Positions 1-9,810 of a stretch of 64,000 nt of DNA are shown here, in pieces (position 1 is the stretch's first letter; the number at the start of each line of letters is the position of its first letter). The stretch spans positions 434,001-498,000 of the forward strand of contig JACKNG010000002.1 of the NCBI GenBank assembly GCA_024235015.1, written 5' to 3'. Under the pieces are notes generated by a model. That model did not search any database, was not told where the DNA came from, and saw only the letters and a program-made list of their open reading frames with translations. Made by a program: the position numbers and the translations under genes. This DNA comes from Gammaproteobacteria bacterium. GTDB lineage: Bacteria; Pseudomonadota; Gammaproteobacteria; Ga0077536.

Positions 1-156
1 GGCCTACGTCGAAACCCTGCGCGCCGCCGGGGTTGCCGTCGCGGCGCGCAATTACCCCGACATGATCCACGGCTTCGCGCGCATGGGGGGCAAGCTCGAC
101 ACCGCGCGCGAGGCGCTCGACTACGCTGCCGCCGAGCTGCGCGCGGCACTCCGCCC

Positions 157-160
<4 letters not shown>
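1..160 (+). CDS. alpha/beta hydrolase (acetyl-esterase-like), C-terminal end only
   Basis: The reading frame is open at the left edge, so only the last 52 residues are visible. They contain YPDMIHGF followed by a final helix (LDTAREALDYAAAELR). This is the usual end of hormone-sensitive-lipase or acetyl-esterase type alpha/beta hydrolases, where the His of the IHGF motif completes the catalytic triad. The nucleophile and acid lie outside the window. The stop codon overlaps the next start (ATGA at 157-160), so it is translationally coupled to the FAD hydroxylase and probably belongs to the same catabolic operon. The substrate cannot be told. Confidence 0.75.
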
Positions 161-1365
<1,205 letters not shown>

Positions 1366-1371
1366 GCGCGC

Positions 1372-2334
1372 ATGGAGCCACGCGAACTTGCCCTGGGCCT
1401 GTTGCTGCCGAGCTGGACGGGAGCGATGGACGGGGTCACGCCGCGGGTGCGCGAGGTGGTCGAGATCGCTCGCCTGGCCGAGGCGGTCGGTTTCGACTCG
1501 GTGTGGATGAGCGATCATCTCTACTACGAACCCCACACCGATTTCCGCGTCGTCGGGGTCGAACTGCCGGACGAGTTCGCCGGGGTCAAGAACGGCCAGT
1601 GGGAGTGCTTCAGCGTGCTCAACGCGGTCGCCGCGGTGACCACGCGGGTCACCCTCGGCACCCTGGTCGCCAACACCGGCTTCCGCAACCCCGCCCTGCT
1701 TGCGCGCATGGCCGCCACCCTCGACGACTTCAGCGACGGCCGTGTGATCCTCGGCCTCGGCGCCGGCGATTTCGTCACCGAGCACCGCGCGCTGGGCTAT
1801 CCCTTCGAGCGCCGCGTGTCACGGTTCGAGGAAGCACTCGCCATCATCCGGCCGCTGCTGCGCGGCGAAACGGTCGACTTCACGGGCGAGTTCCAACGCT
1901 GCGAGCAGGCCGCGCTGCTGCCGCCGGCGGCGCGGGCCGGCGGGCCACCGATCATGATCGGGTCGCTCGAGGGCCGCCCGCGCATGTCGCGCCTGGTCGC
2001 GACCCATGCCGATCTCTGGAACACCATGCTCGCCTTCGGCGGTAGTGACCTCACCACCTGGCAGCGCGCCTGGGCGCCGATCGCGGCGGCGTGCGAGCGC
2101 CACGGACGCGACCCGGCCAGCCTCGCGCGTCACGCCACCGTCGGCGTCGACCTCGGCGACTCGCCCTACCCCATTCCCGGCGCGACCCCGCTGGCCGGCT
2201 CGCCGGCGGCGATCGCCGAAGCCCTCGCGGCCTTTGCCACCGCCGGTGTCGGCCATGTTTCGATCATGCCCCACCCGTGGACGCGCGGCGGGCTGGAACG
2301 CTTCGCCCGGGTCATCGAGTGCCTGCGCGCCTGA
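1372..2334 (+). CDS. LLM-class flavin-dependent oxidoreductase
   Basis: This 320-aa protein has the bacterial luciferase-like TIM-barrel pattern. The N-terminal strand LALGLLLPSW is followed by RLAEAVGFDSVWMSDHLYY, then a central RVTLGTLVANTGFRNPALLARMAATLD helix and RVILGLGAGDF near residue 125. Family members use FMN or F420 for monooxygenation or hydride transfer; the cofactor cannot be decided from sequence alone. It starts at ATG 1372, 6 bp after the hydroxylase stop, and is probably co-transcribed with it. Its exact substrate is unknown. Confidence 0.85.
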   Translation: MEPRELALGLLLPSWTGAMDGVTPRVREVVEIARLAEAVGFDSVWMSDHLYYEPHTDFRVVGVELPDEFAGVKNGQWECFSVLNAVAAVTTRVTLGTLVANTGFRNPALLARMAATLDDFSDGRVILGLGAGDFVTEHRALGYPFERRVSRFEEALAIIRPLLRGETVDFTGEFQRCEQAALLPPAARAGGPPIMIGSLEGRPRMSRLVATHADLWNTMLAFGGSDLTTWQRAWAPIAAACERHGRDPASLARHATVGVDLGDSPYPIPGATPLAGSPAAIAEALAAFATAGVGHVSIMPHPWTRGGLERFARVIECLRA

Positions 2335-2498
2335 CACCGCGCTAGCGCCGCGCCGCTACCCGGGTCGCGACGCCGACGGCATACGCGCGAGCGGTCCCGC
2401 AGCCGCGCCATGCACCGCGGGCACGGCCGCACTATGCTCAGCGGGCAATTCGGGCGGCCGGTGCGGCCGCATTCACCAAGCACAGGAGAATCCAGGCC

Positions 2499-3581
2499 AT
2501 GCAATTCGGGATCGGCGTCAGCGCACACGTCAACAATTGGGAATTCATCCGCTACGCCGAGGAACTCGGCTACGACCGCGCCTGGGTCGGCGACTCGCAG
2601 ATGATCTGGTCGGACTGTTACGCCACGCTCGCGCTGGCCGCCCATCACACCACCCGCATCCAGCTCGGCACCGGGGTCTCGATCGCCGGCACCCGCATCG
2701 CGCCGGTCACTGCCCACTCCATCGCCAGCATCGCGGCGCTCGCGCCCGGCCGGGTCTTCCTCGGTCTCGGTACCGGCCACACCGCGATGCGCGTGATGGG
2801 CCAGGACCCGATGCGGGTCAAGGCCTTCCGCGAATACCTGCGCGTGGTCCGCAGCCTGCTCGACGGCGCCGCGGTCGACTACACCTACGACGGCAAGACG
2901 CGCGAGATCCAGTTCCTGCACCGCGACCGCCGCTTCCTCGAACTCGGCCACCGCATTCCCATCTACGTCGCCGCCAACGGCCCGCGCGCGCTCGCCGCGG
3001 CGGGCGAGTTCGGCGACGGCTTCATCACCGTCGGCGGCGAGCCCGAGGTGTTCACGCCCAAGCTCGACGGCATCCGCGCCGGCGCGGCCAAGGCCGGTCG
3101 TACGCTGGGCGACGATTTCCACACCGCCTTCATCACCACCTCCTGCGTGCTCGGCCCGGGCGACAGCCTCAGCGACGAGCGCGTCATCGACGAGACCGGC
3201 AGCTGGGTCGGCTGCGAGCTGCATTTCTACTACGAGGTGTGGAAGGACAACGGCGAGAACGACGATCTCATCCCCGATCACTTTCGCGACGCCTGGCCGG
3301 ACTACCTCGAACGGGTGCGCAACATGAAGCTGCCGCCCGACGCACGCTTCCGCGAGATCCACGACGGCCACCTCGTCTACCTGCAGCCGGACGAGCGCCG
3401 CTTCGTCACCCCGGCGGCGATCGAGAAAGGCTGCCTGGTCGGCGAACCGGACGCCATCATCGAGCACGTGCGCCGGCTCGAAGCCGCCGGCATCGGCGAG
3501 ATCGCGCTGTGGCCGCCGATGGACTGCGAACGCAAGGTGCTGGAAGACTTCGCGCGTCACGTCATGCCGGCGTTCCGCTGA
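2499..3581 (+). CDS. LLM-class flavin-dependent oxidoreductase (second, distinct)
   Basis: This 360-aa luciferase-like protein starts with FGIGVSAHVNNWEFIRYAEELGYDRAWVGDSQM and has the family core RVFLGLGTGHTAMRVMGQ around residue 85. It differs clearly from the preceding 320-aa protein, so the two are not a recent duplication. A 164-bp gap with a possible TATGCT -10 hexamer at 2433-2438 and an AGGAGAA ribosome site before ATG 2499 suggest its own promoter. The fold resembles F420-dependent or FMN-dependent members; the reaction is not predictable here. Confidence 0.85.
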   Translation: MQFGIGVSAHVNNWEFIRYAEELGYDRAWVGDSQMIWSDCYATLALAAHHTTRIQLGTGVSIAGTRIAPVTAHSIASIAALAPGRVFLGLGTGHTAMRVMGQDPMRVKAFREYLRVVRSLLDGAAVDYTYDGKTREIQFLHRDRRFLELGHRIPIYVAANGPRALAAAGEFGDGFITVGGEPEVFTPKLDGIRAGAAKAGRTLGDDFHTAFITTSCVLGPGDSLSDERVIDETGSWVGCELHFYYEVWKDNGENDDLIPDHFRDAWPDYLERVRNMKLPPDARFREIHDGHLVYLQPDERRFVTPAAIEKGCLVGEPDAIIEHVRRLEAAGIGEIALWPPMDCERKVLEDFARHVMPAFR

Positions 3582-3603
3582 GGGCGCGGTGGCGCGCGCC
3601 GGC

Positions 3604-3696
3604 CTAGGCGTAGAAAACGAGGCAATCGCCGATGACCACGGCGAAGACCACGGCCATCAGACCGAACGCCAGGTAGAAGGCGGTGGGGCTCTCCAC
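3604..3696 (-). CDS. very small membrane protein, possibly truncated paralogue of the 43-aa protein
   Basis: From a GTG at 3696 the frame encodes 30 residues (VESPTAFYLAFGL...), essentially one transmembrane helix. It aligns with residues 14-43 of the protein encoded at 3861-3992 (ESP-AFY pattern followed by an aliphatic helix). The N-terminal leader of that paralogue (MAEQSLWRR) has no counterpart in frame here. The region upstream is occupied by a 24-bp inverted repeat at 3746-3811. It may be a short real gene or the remnant of one cut off by the repeat. No ribosome site is convincing. Confidence 0.35.
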   Translation of the reverse strand: MESPTAFYLAFGLMAVVFAVVIGDCLVFYA

Positions 3697-3745
3697 CGAG
3701 GTTTCGCCACGGACCGCGCGACGGCTGCAGGCATGGCGCGGGAAG

Positions 3746-3811
3746 GGGGACAGTATACTTTCGCGCGGCGTGCAGCCGCGGCGACGAGCCGCGCGAAAGT
3801 ATACTGTCCCC
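3746..3811. repeat. REP-like hairpin with GGGGACAGTATACTTT arms
   Basis: Two perfect 24-nt inverted arms lie at 3746-3769 and 3788-3811 and begin and end with GGGGACAGTATACTTTCG. They are separated by 18 nt. The tip matches the hairpin at 21030-21096. The shape (short, intergenic, palindromic, multi-copy) is that of a REP/BIME-type element of the kind mobilised by REP-associated tyrosine transposases; no such transposase is in the window. It sits between two paralogous small membrane-protein frames. Confidence 0.75.
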
Positions 3812-3860
3812 GATCCTGTCGCCGCTCCTGTCCTTCCCGGTACGCGGCCCTGGTCGCGCC

Positions 3861-3992
3861 TCAGCTCTTCAGGAAGAACCACCACACCACGATCGCCACG
3901 CACACTGCGACCATGACGGCAAAGGTGATGTAGAACGCCGCGGGACTTTCCATCGCGGCTTCGATGCGACGCCACAAACTCTGCTCTGCCAT
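3861..3992 (-). CDS. 43-aa single-helix membrane protein
   Basis: The 43-residue product starts MAEQSLWRRIEAAMESP, an amphipathic cytoplasmic-looking stretch. It continues as one hydrophobic helix (about residues 17-40) ending WWFFLKS. Weak similarity to the 30-residue frame at 3604-3696 suggests a duplicated pair. A purine-rich GAAGAGG lies just upstream of the ATG in the coding sense. I do not recognise a named family, and its function is unknown. Confidence 0.5.
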   Translation of the reverse strand: MAEQSLWRRIEAAMESPAAFYITFAVMVAVCVAIVVWWFFLKS

Positions 3993-4221
3993 GCGGGCCT
4001 CTTCGAGTTCTGACCAGGACACCAGTGCCGCGCGCATGACTGCGACGACGGCGCGGCATCCTGCGCCCGGCGTGACACGCTGCGCAACGGGGTCGGGGGC
4101 GCGCAAGGCGTAGGAAGAATCCGAGCTTGCCGGCCACCCCGGCGGCAGGACGCATCCGCCACGCGCGCACCCACGGCGAGCCCCGGGCATGGCGACCGGC
4201 GTGGGCGCGCCGTGGCCCGGT

Positions 4222-5094
4222 TCAGGCGTCGGCCGCGTGTCGCGCGGCGATGGCGAGGATGCGGTAGGCGCTGCGCAGCACCGGCTTCTCGATCAGCTTG
4301 CCATCGAGCACGACCAGCCCCGAGTCGGCCTGCTCGAAGGCGGCGACGATGCGTTCGGCGCGCGCCACGGTCTCGGCGTCCGGGGTGAAGCAGCGCGTGA
4401 TGACCTCGAGCTGGCGCGGGTGGATGGCGCCCTTGCCGGTCATGCCGATGGCGGCCGCGGCGCGTGCCGCCGCTTCGAGACCGCTGGCATCGTTGAGGTC
4501 GAGGAACGGCACGTCGATGAGGTCGATGCCGGCGCCGGCGGCGGCATGCACGAGGCGCTGGCGCGCGTAGAGCAGGGCGTCCCAGCTCGGTTCGACGCGG
4601 AGTTCGGCGCTCATGTCGATGGCGCCGAACAGCAGCGCATCGATGCGCGGGCTGGCCCGCGCGATCTCGTGGGCAGCTTCGAGTGCGGCATTGGTCTCGA
4701 CGATCACCTGCAGGCGCGTGGGCAGGCCGGCCTGGGTCAGCAATTCGTCGACGATGGCGACGTCCTCCGGACTGCGAACCTTGGGCAGCATGAGACCGGG
4801 CGGCGGCGCGGCGCTGTCGAGGATGGCGCCGAGGTCGGCCAGGCCGGCGCGCTCGCGCAGCGCGTTGACCCGCACCAGCAGCTCGATCTCGCCGGCCGGC
4901 GGCAGCGCGGCGAACAGGGCCAGGGTGGCGGCGCGCGCGCGGTCCTTGTCGGGCGGTGCAACGGCATCTTCGAGATCGACGCAGACGATGTCCGGACGGG
5001 CGGCGATGGCCTTGGCGAACATGTCGGTGCCGGTGCCGGGAACGAACAGGAAGCTGCGACGCGGACGCGCGTTGGCGGTGATGGCCTCGCTCAT
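4222..5094 (-). CDS. HpcH/HpaI or citrate-lyase-beta family CoA-ester lyase
   Basis: This is a 290-aa TIM-barrel C-C lyase. The N-terminus has SFLFVPGTGTDMFAKAI, then DIVCVDLEDAVAPPDKDRAR near residue 38, the family signature. LMLPKVRSPEDV and IVETNAALEAA follow, the latter carrying the metal-binding Glu region, then LLFGAIDMSAEL. Relatives cleave citryl-CoA, malyl-CoA or beta-methylmalyl-CoA in a Mg-dependent aldol reaction. It stands alone rather than with citrate-lyase alpha or gamma subunits, so a malyl-CoA or hydroxyacyl-CoA lyase role is more likely than citrate lyase. The nitroreductase-like gene lies upstream on the same strand, 167 bp away. Confidence 0.85.
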   Translation of the reverse strand: MSEAITANARPRRSFLFVPGTGTDMFAKAIAARPDIVCVDLEDAVAPPDKDRARAATLALFAALPPAGEIELLVRVNALRERAGLADLGAILDSAAPPPGLMLPKVRSPEDVAIVDELLTQAGLPTRLQVIVETNAALEAAHEIARASPRIDALLFGAIDMSAELRVEPSWDALLYARQRLVHAAAGAGIDLIDVPFLDLNDASGLEAAARAAAAIGMTGKGAIHPRQLEVITRCFTPDAETVARAERIVAAFEQADSGLVVLDGKLIEKPVLRSAYRILAIAARHAADA

Positions 5095-5261
5095 GAAACG
5101 GGTTCTCCTGGTTGGCTGGAGGGTAAAAAGGACTGCTGCAGAGGCCATGCGCGGTGTTGCGCGCTTACCTGTGGTCCTCGCGTGTCGACCTGCACTCCGC
5201 TGCCCGGCTCGCGCGCCTTGCGCACGACCTTCCTCGCGCCGAGTCGCACCGGCCAGGTGTT

Positions 5262-6011
5262 TCAACGGGCGGCGCGCGGCGCGCCGCAACGTTGCCACGA
5301 TACGACGTCTTCGACCGGCGGTCGCGTGACCGGGCCGAAGCGTCCGCGCGGGTAGCCGATCGGTACCAGCGCGGCGAGCCGCGTACCGCGCGGCAGGCCG
5401 AGCACGGCTTCGAACTCGCCCGGCACGAAGAAGTGCTGGGTGGTGATCACCGCCCCCAGGCCCAGCGCACGCGCCGCGAGCAGCAGGTTCTGGACCGCGG
5501 GGTAGGCCGACGATCCCGCCGCCATCGCGTTGATCGACGGCGCACGGGCGAACAAGCGCAGGGTCGCGCCGAGACCGAGATGGCGCACCGCCTTCCACAA
5601 GGTCGCCGGCGCCTTGAGCGCGCGCTCGAAGGCTTCGTCCGGGGCCAGCGCCACGCACACGATGGCCGGCACCTCGTCGAGGTGATCGACCAGCCAGGTC
5701 GCCGCGCGCACCATGCGCTCGCGGCCGGCGGCATCCTCGTGCCCGCGCAGCTCGGCGCTCGCCGCGGCGTCGAGATAGAACGCCCAGGTGCGCTGCCACA
5801 CGGCCTGCAGGCGGCGCTTCTGCGCGCCATCGGTGACGACGACGAAGCGCCAGTTCTGCGCGTTGCTGCCGGACGGCGCGCGCAGGGCGCAGTCGACCAG
5901 TTGCAGCAGCACTTCGTCGGGCACGGGATCGGGCTTCAGCCGACGCATGGCACGGCACTGGTACATGACCTCGAACAGTGGCAGATCGGTGCTGGGCGGT
6001 GTCACGGGCAT
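5262..6011 (-). CDS. nitroreductase family FMN-dependent oxidoreductase
   Basis: I chose ATG 6011 (MPVTPPSTDLP), giving 249 aa; an upstream in-frame start at 6068 would add a low-quality 19-residue tail. The sequence has the nitroreductase opening MYQCRAMRRLKPDPVPDEVLLQLVDCALRAPSGSNAQNW, in which the RR and SGSNxQxW residues bind FMN. Later it has AYPAVQNLLLAARALGLGAVITT. Relatives reduce nitro groups, enones or other acceptors with NAD(P)H. The natural substrate is unknown. Confidence 0.85.
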   Translation of the reverse strand: MPVTPPSTDLPLFEVMYQCRAMRRLKPDPVPDEVLLQLVDCALRAPSGSNAQNWRFVVVTDGAQKRRLQAVWQRTWAFYLDAAASAELRGHEDAAGRERMVRAATWLVDHLDEVPAIVCVALAPDEAFERALKAPATLWKAVRHLGLGATLRLFARAPSINAMAAGSSAYPAVQNLLLAARALGLGAVITTQHFFVPGEFEAVLGLPRGTRLAALVPIGYPRGRFGPVTRPPVEDVVSWQRCGAPRAAR

Positions 6012-6184
6012 GGTGGCGCTCCCGGCAGGGGGCAGGCCTGCATAACACCGAGCAGTCGGCCACGGCAAGCTGCGTCGTTCCTGACCGAAATCAAAACGAG
6101 TGTGTCCCCGCGGCAGGCGCCCGTTCCACCCTCATGTTGCAGTGCCATACTCGGCTCCACGCTGACCTTCTGAGGAACCCGGAG

Positions 6185-6460
6185 ATGGACGACGCCGCCC
6201 TCGGCAAAACGCCGCCGACCGCCACCGAAGAACCCAGCCCGGTGCACGCCAACGCCGCCCGCCTGTGCCGCCTCGCCCTGCGCAACCAGGATGCCGACGG
6301 CGCCTTCCTCACCCTGCTCGGCGCACTCGGCGAGCTGGTCCGTGACGAACAGGGCCTCGCCGCGCGCGGCGCCGGGCCCGAGTGCCGCGAACGCATTGCC
6401 GCCCTGCTCGACGCGATCGAGCGCGAGGTCGGCGGCGGCGGCGACCCGGCGGTGCACTGA
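6185..6460 (+). CDS. hypothetical 91-aa protein
   Basis: The 91-aa frame starts at ATG 6185, preceded by GAGGAACCCGGAG, a usable ribosome site. A -10-like CATACT lies near 6150. The product is mostly helical and acidic (NAARLCRLALRNQDADGAFLTLLGALGELVRDEQGLAA), without a signal peptide or membrane segment. Codon use is like that of its neighbours. I do not recognise the family, and the frame could still be spurious given the high GC. It lies alone between two minus-strand operons. Confidence 0.5.
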   Translation: MDDAALGKTPPTATEEPSPVHANAARLCRLALRNQDADGAFLTLLGALGELVRDEQGLAARGAGPECRERIAALLDAIEREVGGGGDPAVH

Positions 6461-6575
6461 ACCGCCGGCACGGCGTCGGGTGCGGGCCGCTCGCGAGCGG
6501 CATCGTGCCCGTCGCTGCCTCGCTGCAGCAGGCGCTGACGGCGGCACTCGGCGTGCACCGCGGCACCGGCCGCGC

Positions 6576-7742
6576 TCAGATGCTGAGGTCGAGCAGGTTG
6601 TAGTCGCGCAGGGTCGGGCGCACCGCCGGGCTCCAGCGATACGCATCCTCCGCACCGGCGAACGGCGCGTAGGCATGGGGCGTCTCGTGCGGGTAGCGCT
6701 GGCGCCGCGCATCGATGGCATAGGCGATCAGCCGCGAACGCTCGTGGATACGCTCGGCGGTGTAGGTGGCGACGGCGTTGTGCACCCCGCCGGCGACGAC
6801 GCCCAGCACCGAGCGGCGGCGATGGAAGCCGAAGTTGATGGTCACGCGGGTGTCACGGCTGGTGTTGGCGAAGGACCCGTGCACGGCCTGGCGATTGCAG
6901 ATCGCGACGTCGCCCGGCGCGCACACCATGGGCACGGCGTCCGGCAGGCGATCGGAGCCGGCCGCCGCCACCAGGGCCTTGATGTCGACCTTGCCCCATT
7001 CGTGTGACCCCGGCACCACCCACACGCCGTTGGCCGGGGTGCAGCCGTAGAGCTGGGCCATGAAGTTGAAGCCGTGGGTGCCGCCGTCGAGTTCGGGACT
7101 GTCCCAGTGCGTGACGCCATCCTGGTGCCAGGCGACCGAGGCACCCTGCCCCGGGTTCTTGATCCACACACCCTCGTTGAAGGGCGTGAAGTCCGGCCCG
7201 TTGACCGCCGCCGCCACCGCCAGCAGGTCAGGATGGCCATAGAGCCTGAGGCAGGCATCGGAGAATTGCAGCGAGCCGAGGAAGAGGTACATCACCTTGT
7301 CGGGCGCGTCGGCCGCTGCGCGTGGCTCGTACATCTTCGCCGGGTGACGCCCGTTGGCGATGTCGGTACCACCGAAGGGATCGCCCAGAGGCCGGCTCCA
7401 GAAGAAGGTTGGCGCGGTACAGTCGCGACCCAGCGCGGGGCGCCCGTCACGATCGACCGTGGCGCCCTCGGCCGCCGGCGCCCGCTCCAGCACGGCTTCG
7501 AGATCGCGTTCGAGGTCGGCACGCTCTGCGGCACCGATGACGCCCTCGAAGACGTAGAAGCCGGTGCGCCGGTAGGCTTCGAGGATGTCCGCGGCGACCT
7601 CGCCCTCGGCGTCGTAGCGGATCGGCCCGCGGTTGCCGAGCGCGCGCGCCCGCGCGGCGCCCTGTTCCAGATAGGCCTGCATGGCGGCCTGCTCGGAGCC
7701 GTAATCGGTCGTGACCTCGGGATGATGCGCGCGTAGCAGCAT
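6576..7742 (-). CDS. phytanoyl-CoA dioxygenase (PhyH) family protein
   Basis: The product is 388 aa from ATG 7742, which has a GGAGGGGAGG ribosome site; a longer frame to 7898 is rejected because its extra residues look non-coding. The iron ligands of the Fe(II)/2-oxoglutarate dioxygenase fold are visible: H-x-D in VAWHQDGVTHWD and the distal His in QAVHGSFANTSRDTRVT, followed by the Arg that holds 2-oxoglutarate. Family members hydroxylate lipophilic or small-molecule substrates. It lies 76 bp downstream of an XRE-type regulator on the same strand, which may control it. Confidence 0.85.
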   Translation of the reverse strand: MLLRAHHPEVTTDYGSEQAAMQAYLEQGAARARALGNRGPIRYDAEGEVAADILEAYRRTGFYVFEGVIGAAERADLERDLEAVLERAPAAEGATVDRDGRPALGRDCTAPTFFWSRPLGDPFGGTDIANGRHPAKMYEPRAAADAPDKVMYLFLGSLQFSDACLRLYGHPDLLAVAAAVNGPDFTPFNEGVWIKNPGQGASVAWHQDGVTHWDSPELDGGTHGFNFMAQLYGCTPANGVWVVPGSHEWGKVDIKALVAAAGSDRLPDAVPMVCAPGDVAICNRQAVHGSFANTSRDTRVTINFGFHRRRSVLGVVAGGVHNAVATYTAERIHERSRLIAYAIDARRQRYPHETPHAYAPFAGAEDAYRWSPAVRPTLRDYNLLDLSI

Positions 7743-7818
7743 GGCGGCCTCCCCTCCGCGTGAACGCTGCGAGCGTAGTCGACCGCCCACCGCGGCGGCA
7801 AGCACGGGAGGGAAGCGG

Positions 7819-8571
7819 CTACGCGCCGCCCACCGACCCCGGCGTGAACTTGTGCTCGATGGCGACGAGCGCGGCGGCGACGCGCGCGTAGTCGGCATGG
7901 CCGCTTTCCATCACGCCGATGCGCCCGGCGATGGTGTCCGCGCCGACCCGCTCCAGCAGCACCGGGGTGGTCACCGGGTAGAAGCCGATGTCGGCGATCT
8001 CGTTCAGGGTCAGCAGGAAACCCTTGGCTTCGAACACGCCGTTGCGTTCGCGCGGCAGCGTGGTCGTCATGGCGCGCAGGCGGCCGTCGTTCGAACGCAC
8101 CACGAAGTGCAGCACGCCGACCCCGGCCGGCACCAGCACGTCGCCGGCGAAACGGTACTCGTAGCGCGCCCCGCCGCGCGCACGGTTGTGCTGGTAGTCG
8201 ACGAAACACAGGTGGTCGCGCTGCTCGTCCCAGTGCACCTCGAGATGCGAGGCGACCAGGCGGCCGACGACGTCGAAGGAGCGGCGGTAGTACAGGTAGT
8301 CGCCGAGCAACGACCGCACCAGTTCGTAGCTGTAGCCGCCGTAATCGAGCGCGGCGAGACGCGCGGGCTCGGCCGCGGGTGGCGCTGCGACCAACGACAC
8401 GCCGAGCGCCTGTTCGATCCAGGTCAGGGTGGTCTGGCGGACGCCCTGCCCGGCGCGCAGGCGATCGACCGTCTTGCGATCGACACCGGCACGGCGCGCC
8501 AATGCCTGCGCAGAGAGCCGCTGGCGGGCGAGTTCGGCGTTGAGCTTGGTGGCAATCCTCGACCAGTCCAT
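7819..8571 (-). CDS. XRE-family transcriptional regulator with C-terminal ligand-type domain
   Basis: Residues 5-58 (NAELARQRLSAQALARRAGVDRKTVDRLRAGQGVRQ) form a helix-turn-helix of the Cro/CI type. The remaining 190 residues are a beta-rich domain (YEYRFAGDVLVPAGVGVLHFVVRSNDGRLRAMTTTL) that looks like a sensor or binding module. I cannot place this domain in a named family. Its position directly upstream of, and parallel with, the PhyH gene suggests local control. ATG 8571 begins MDWSRIATKLN. Confidence 0.75.
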   Translation of the reverse strand: MDWSRIATKLNAELARQRLSAQALARRAGVDRKTVDRLRAGQGVRQTTLTWIEQALGVSLVAAPPAAEPARLAALDYGGYSYELVRSLLGDYLYYRRSFDVVGRLVASHLEVHWDEQRDHLCFVDYQHNRARGGARYEYRFAGDVLVPAGVGVLHFVVRSNDGRLRAMTTTLPRERNGVFEAKGFLLTLNEIADIGFYPVTTPVLLERVGADTIAGRIGVMESGHADYARVAAALVAIEHKFTPGSVGGA

Positions 8572-8681
8572 GACGACCCGGCAGCGACGCGACAGGGCCC
8601 GATTCTAGCCCGCATTTCTCACCCGTCGCCTGCCGCGGTCGTCGACGCGCACACCGCGCCGGCCGCGCCGGCAGGTCGCGC

Positions 8682-9644
8682 TCAGGCGAAACGCAGCGTC
8701 ACCGGGTAGCGCCAGGCGACACCGGCGCGCGCGCGGTACGCGGCGACGAGGCTCGCCACGACATGCAGCAAGGCGATCAAGGGCACCATGACCAGGCCCA
8801 GCAGCGCCAGCGCCAGGGCAAAGGCGAGCAGCAGGTAGACCAGGATGGTGAGTTGGAAGTTGATTGCCTCGCGCCCCTGCTGCTCGATGTAGGCATGGCC
8901 GTCGCGCCAGGCGTACCAGCAGGCGAGGGTGGCGACGACGTTGCCGAACGGCACCACGTAACCGAGCAGCCCGGCCAGGTGGCAGAGTGCGGCACGGCGG
9001 CGCGCGGTGGCGTCGTCGCAGCTGGTCGCGTCCGCGCGCCGCGGGCCACACCGGCGCACGAAGCCGGCACTGGCCGCGACGATCCCGGCGACCAGCATGA
9101 ACACCCCCACGACCAGCGCACTGATGGGCTGGCCGAGATCGTGCTCGAGCCGCCAGCGCGCAGACGCGACCACCGCGCCGTGGCGGCTGTCGGGGGCGAG
9201 GTGCAGGCTCAGCGTGAGATGGCCGTCACCCGTGACCTCGAACGCAGAGAACAGCGCACCGATGCGCAGGGCATCGCCGGCCGGCGGGTACTCGAACACG
9301 TTGACCGCCGGCGTCGCCGCGCCGGCCGGCGGCATGGTCCCGGGCGGGGTGACGAAGGTGTCGACGTCGAGCAGGTCCGCACCCGCGGCATCGCGTACGC
9401 GCACGCGCACCGGCACCTGGTAGGCATCGTCCGCGCCCGGCGCGAGTTCCAGCGTGAGGGCGAGACGCGCGCGCCGCCCGGGCTCGACGGCCACCGCGAC
9501 GTCGTCGGCCTCGACCCCGTCGGCCACCACCAGCACCGGGCGCGGCACGCTGAATTCGCGCAGCGCCGTGCCCAGCGGCCAGGCGCTGGCGACGAGCAGG
9601 ACGAGCCCGAGGGCGAGCACGTGGATCGGGCGAATGGCTGGCAT
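8682..9644 (-). CDS. membrane protein with C-terminal DUF4870 domain
   Basis: This 320-aa protein has an N-terminal signal anchor (HVLALGLVLLVASAWPL) and a beta-rich extracytoplasmic part of about 160 residues. Transmembrane helices follow from about residue 170. The C-terminal third (ALCHLAGLLGYVVPFGNVVATLACWYAWRDGHAYIEQQGREAINFQLT) matches the DUF4870 pattern seen in Tic20-like small membrane proteins. The fusion of a beta domain to DUF4870 is less common than the stand-alone form. The biochemical role is unknown. It faces a 19-bp inverted repeat upstream. Confidence 0.75.
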   Translation of the reverse strand: MPAIRPIHVLALGLVLLVASAWPLGTALREFSVPRPVLVVADGVEADDVAVAVEPGRRARLALTLELAPGADDAYQVPVRVRVRDAAGADLLDVDTFVTPPGTMPPAGAATPAVNVFEYPPAGDALRIGALFSAFEVTGDGHLTLSLHLAPDSRHGAVVASARWRLEHDLGQPISALVVGVFMLVAGIVAASAGFVRRCGPRRADATSCDDATARRRAALCHLAGLLGYVVPFGNVVATLACWYAWRDGHAYIEQQGREAINFQLTILVYLLLAFALALALLGLVMVPLIALLHVVASLVAAYRARAGVAWRYPVTLRFA

Positions 9645-9711
9645 GGAAACTGACCGTCGACGGGGCGCGCAATTGTAACGCCCCGCGCGTGGGCCCGGGC
9701 CGGCGGAATCT

Positions 9712-9789
9712 GGTGACAGTCACTGTATTTCCGGCGGCGGCACTGCCAGAGGAACTCCACGAAGATTCAGAAATACAGTGACTGTCACC
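9712..9789. repeat. 19-bp perfect inverted repeat (REP-like, GGTGACAGTCACTGTATTT)
   Basis: The arms at 9712-9730 and 9771-9789 are exact reverse complements of 19 nt with a 40-nt centre. Each arm itself contains the small palindrome GTGACAGTCAC. The element fills the gap between the DUF3999 stop (9811) and the DUF4870-protein start (9644). It may be mobile REP-type DNA or a bidirectional terminator; there is no U tract, so I favour the former. Its sequence family differs from the GGGGACAGTATACTT hairpins, though both share a GACAGT core. Confidence 0.7.
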
Positions 9790-9810
9790 GCTCGCTTTGG
9801 CGCTGCCGGC

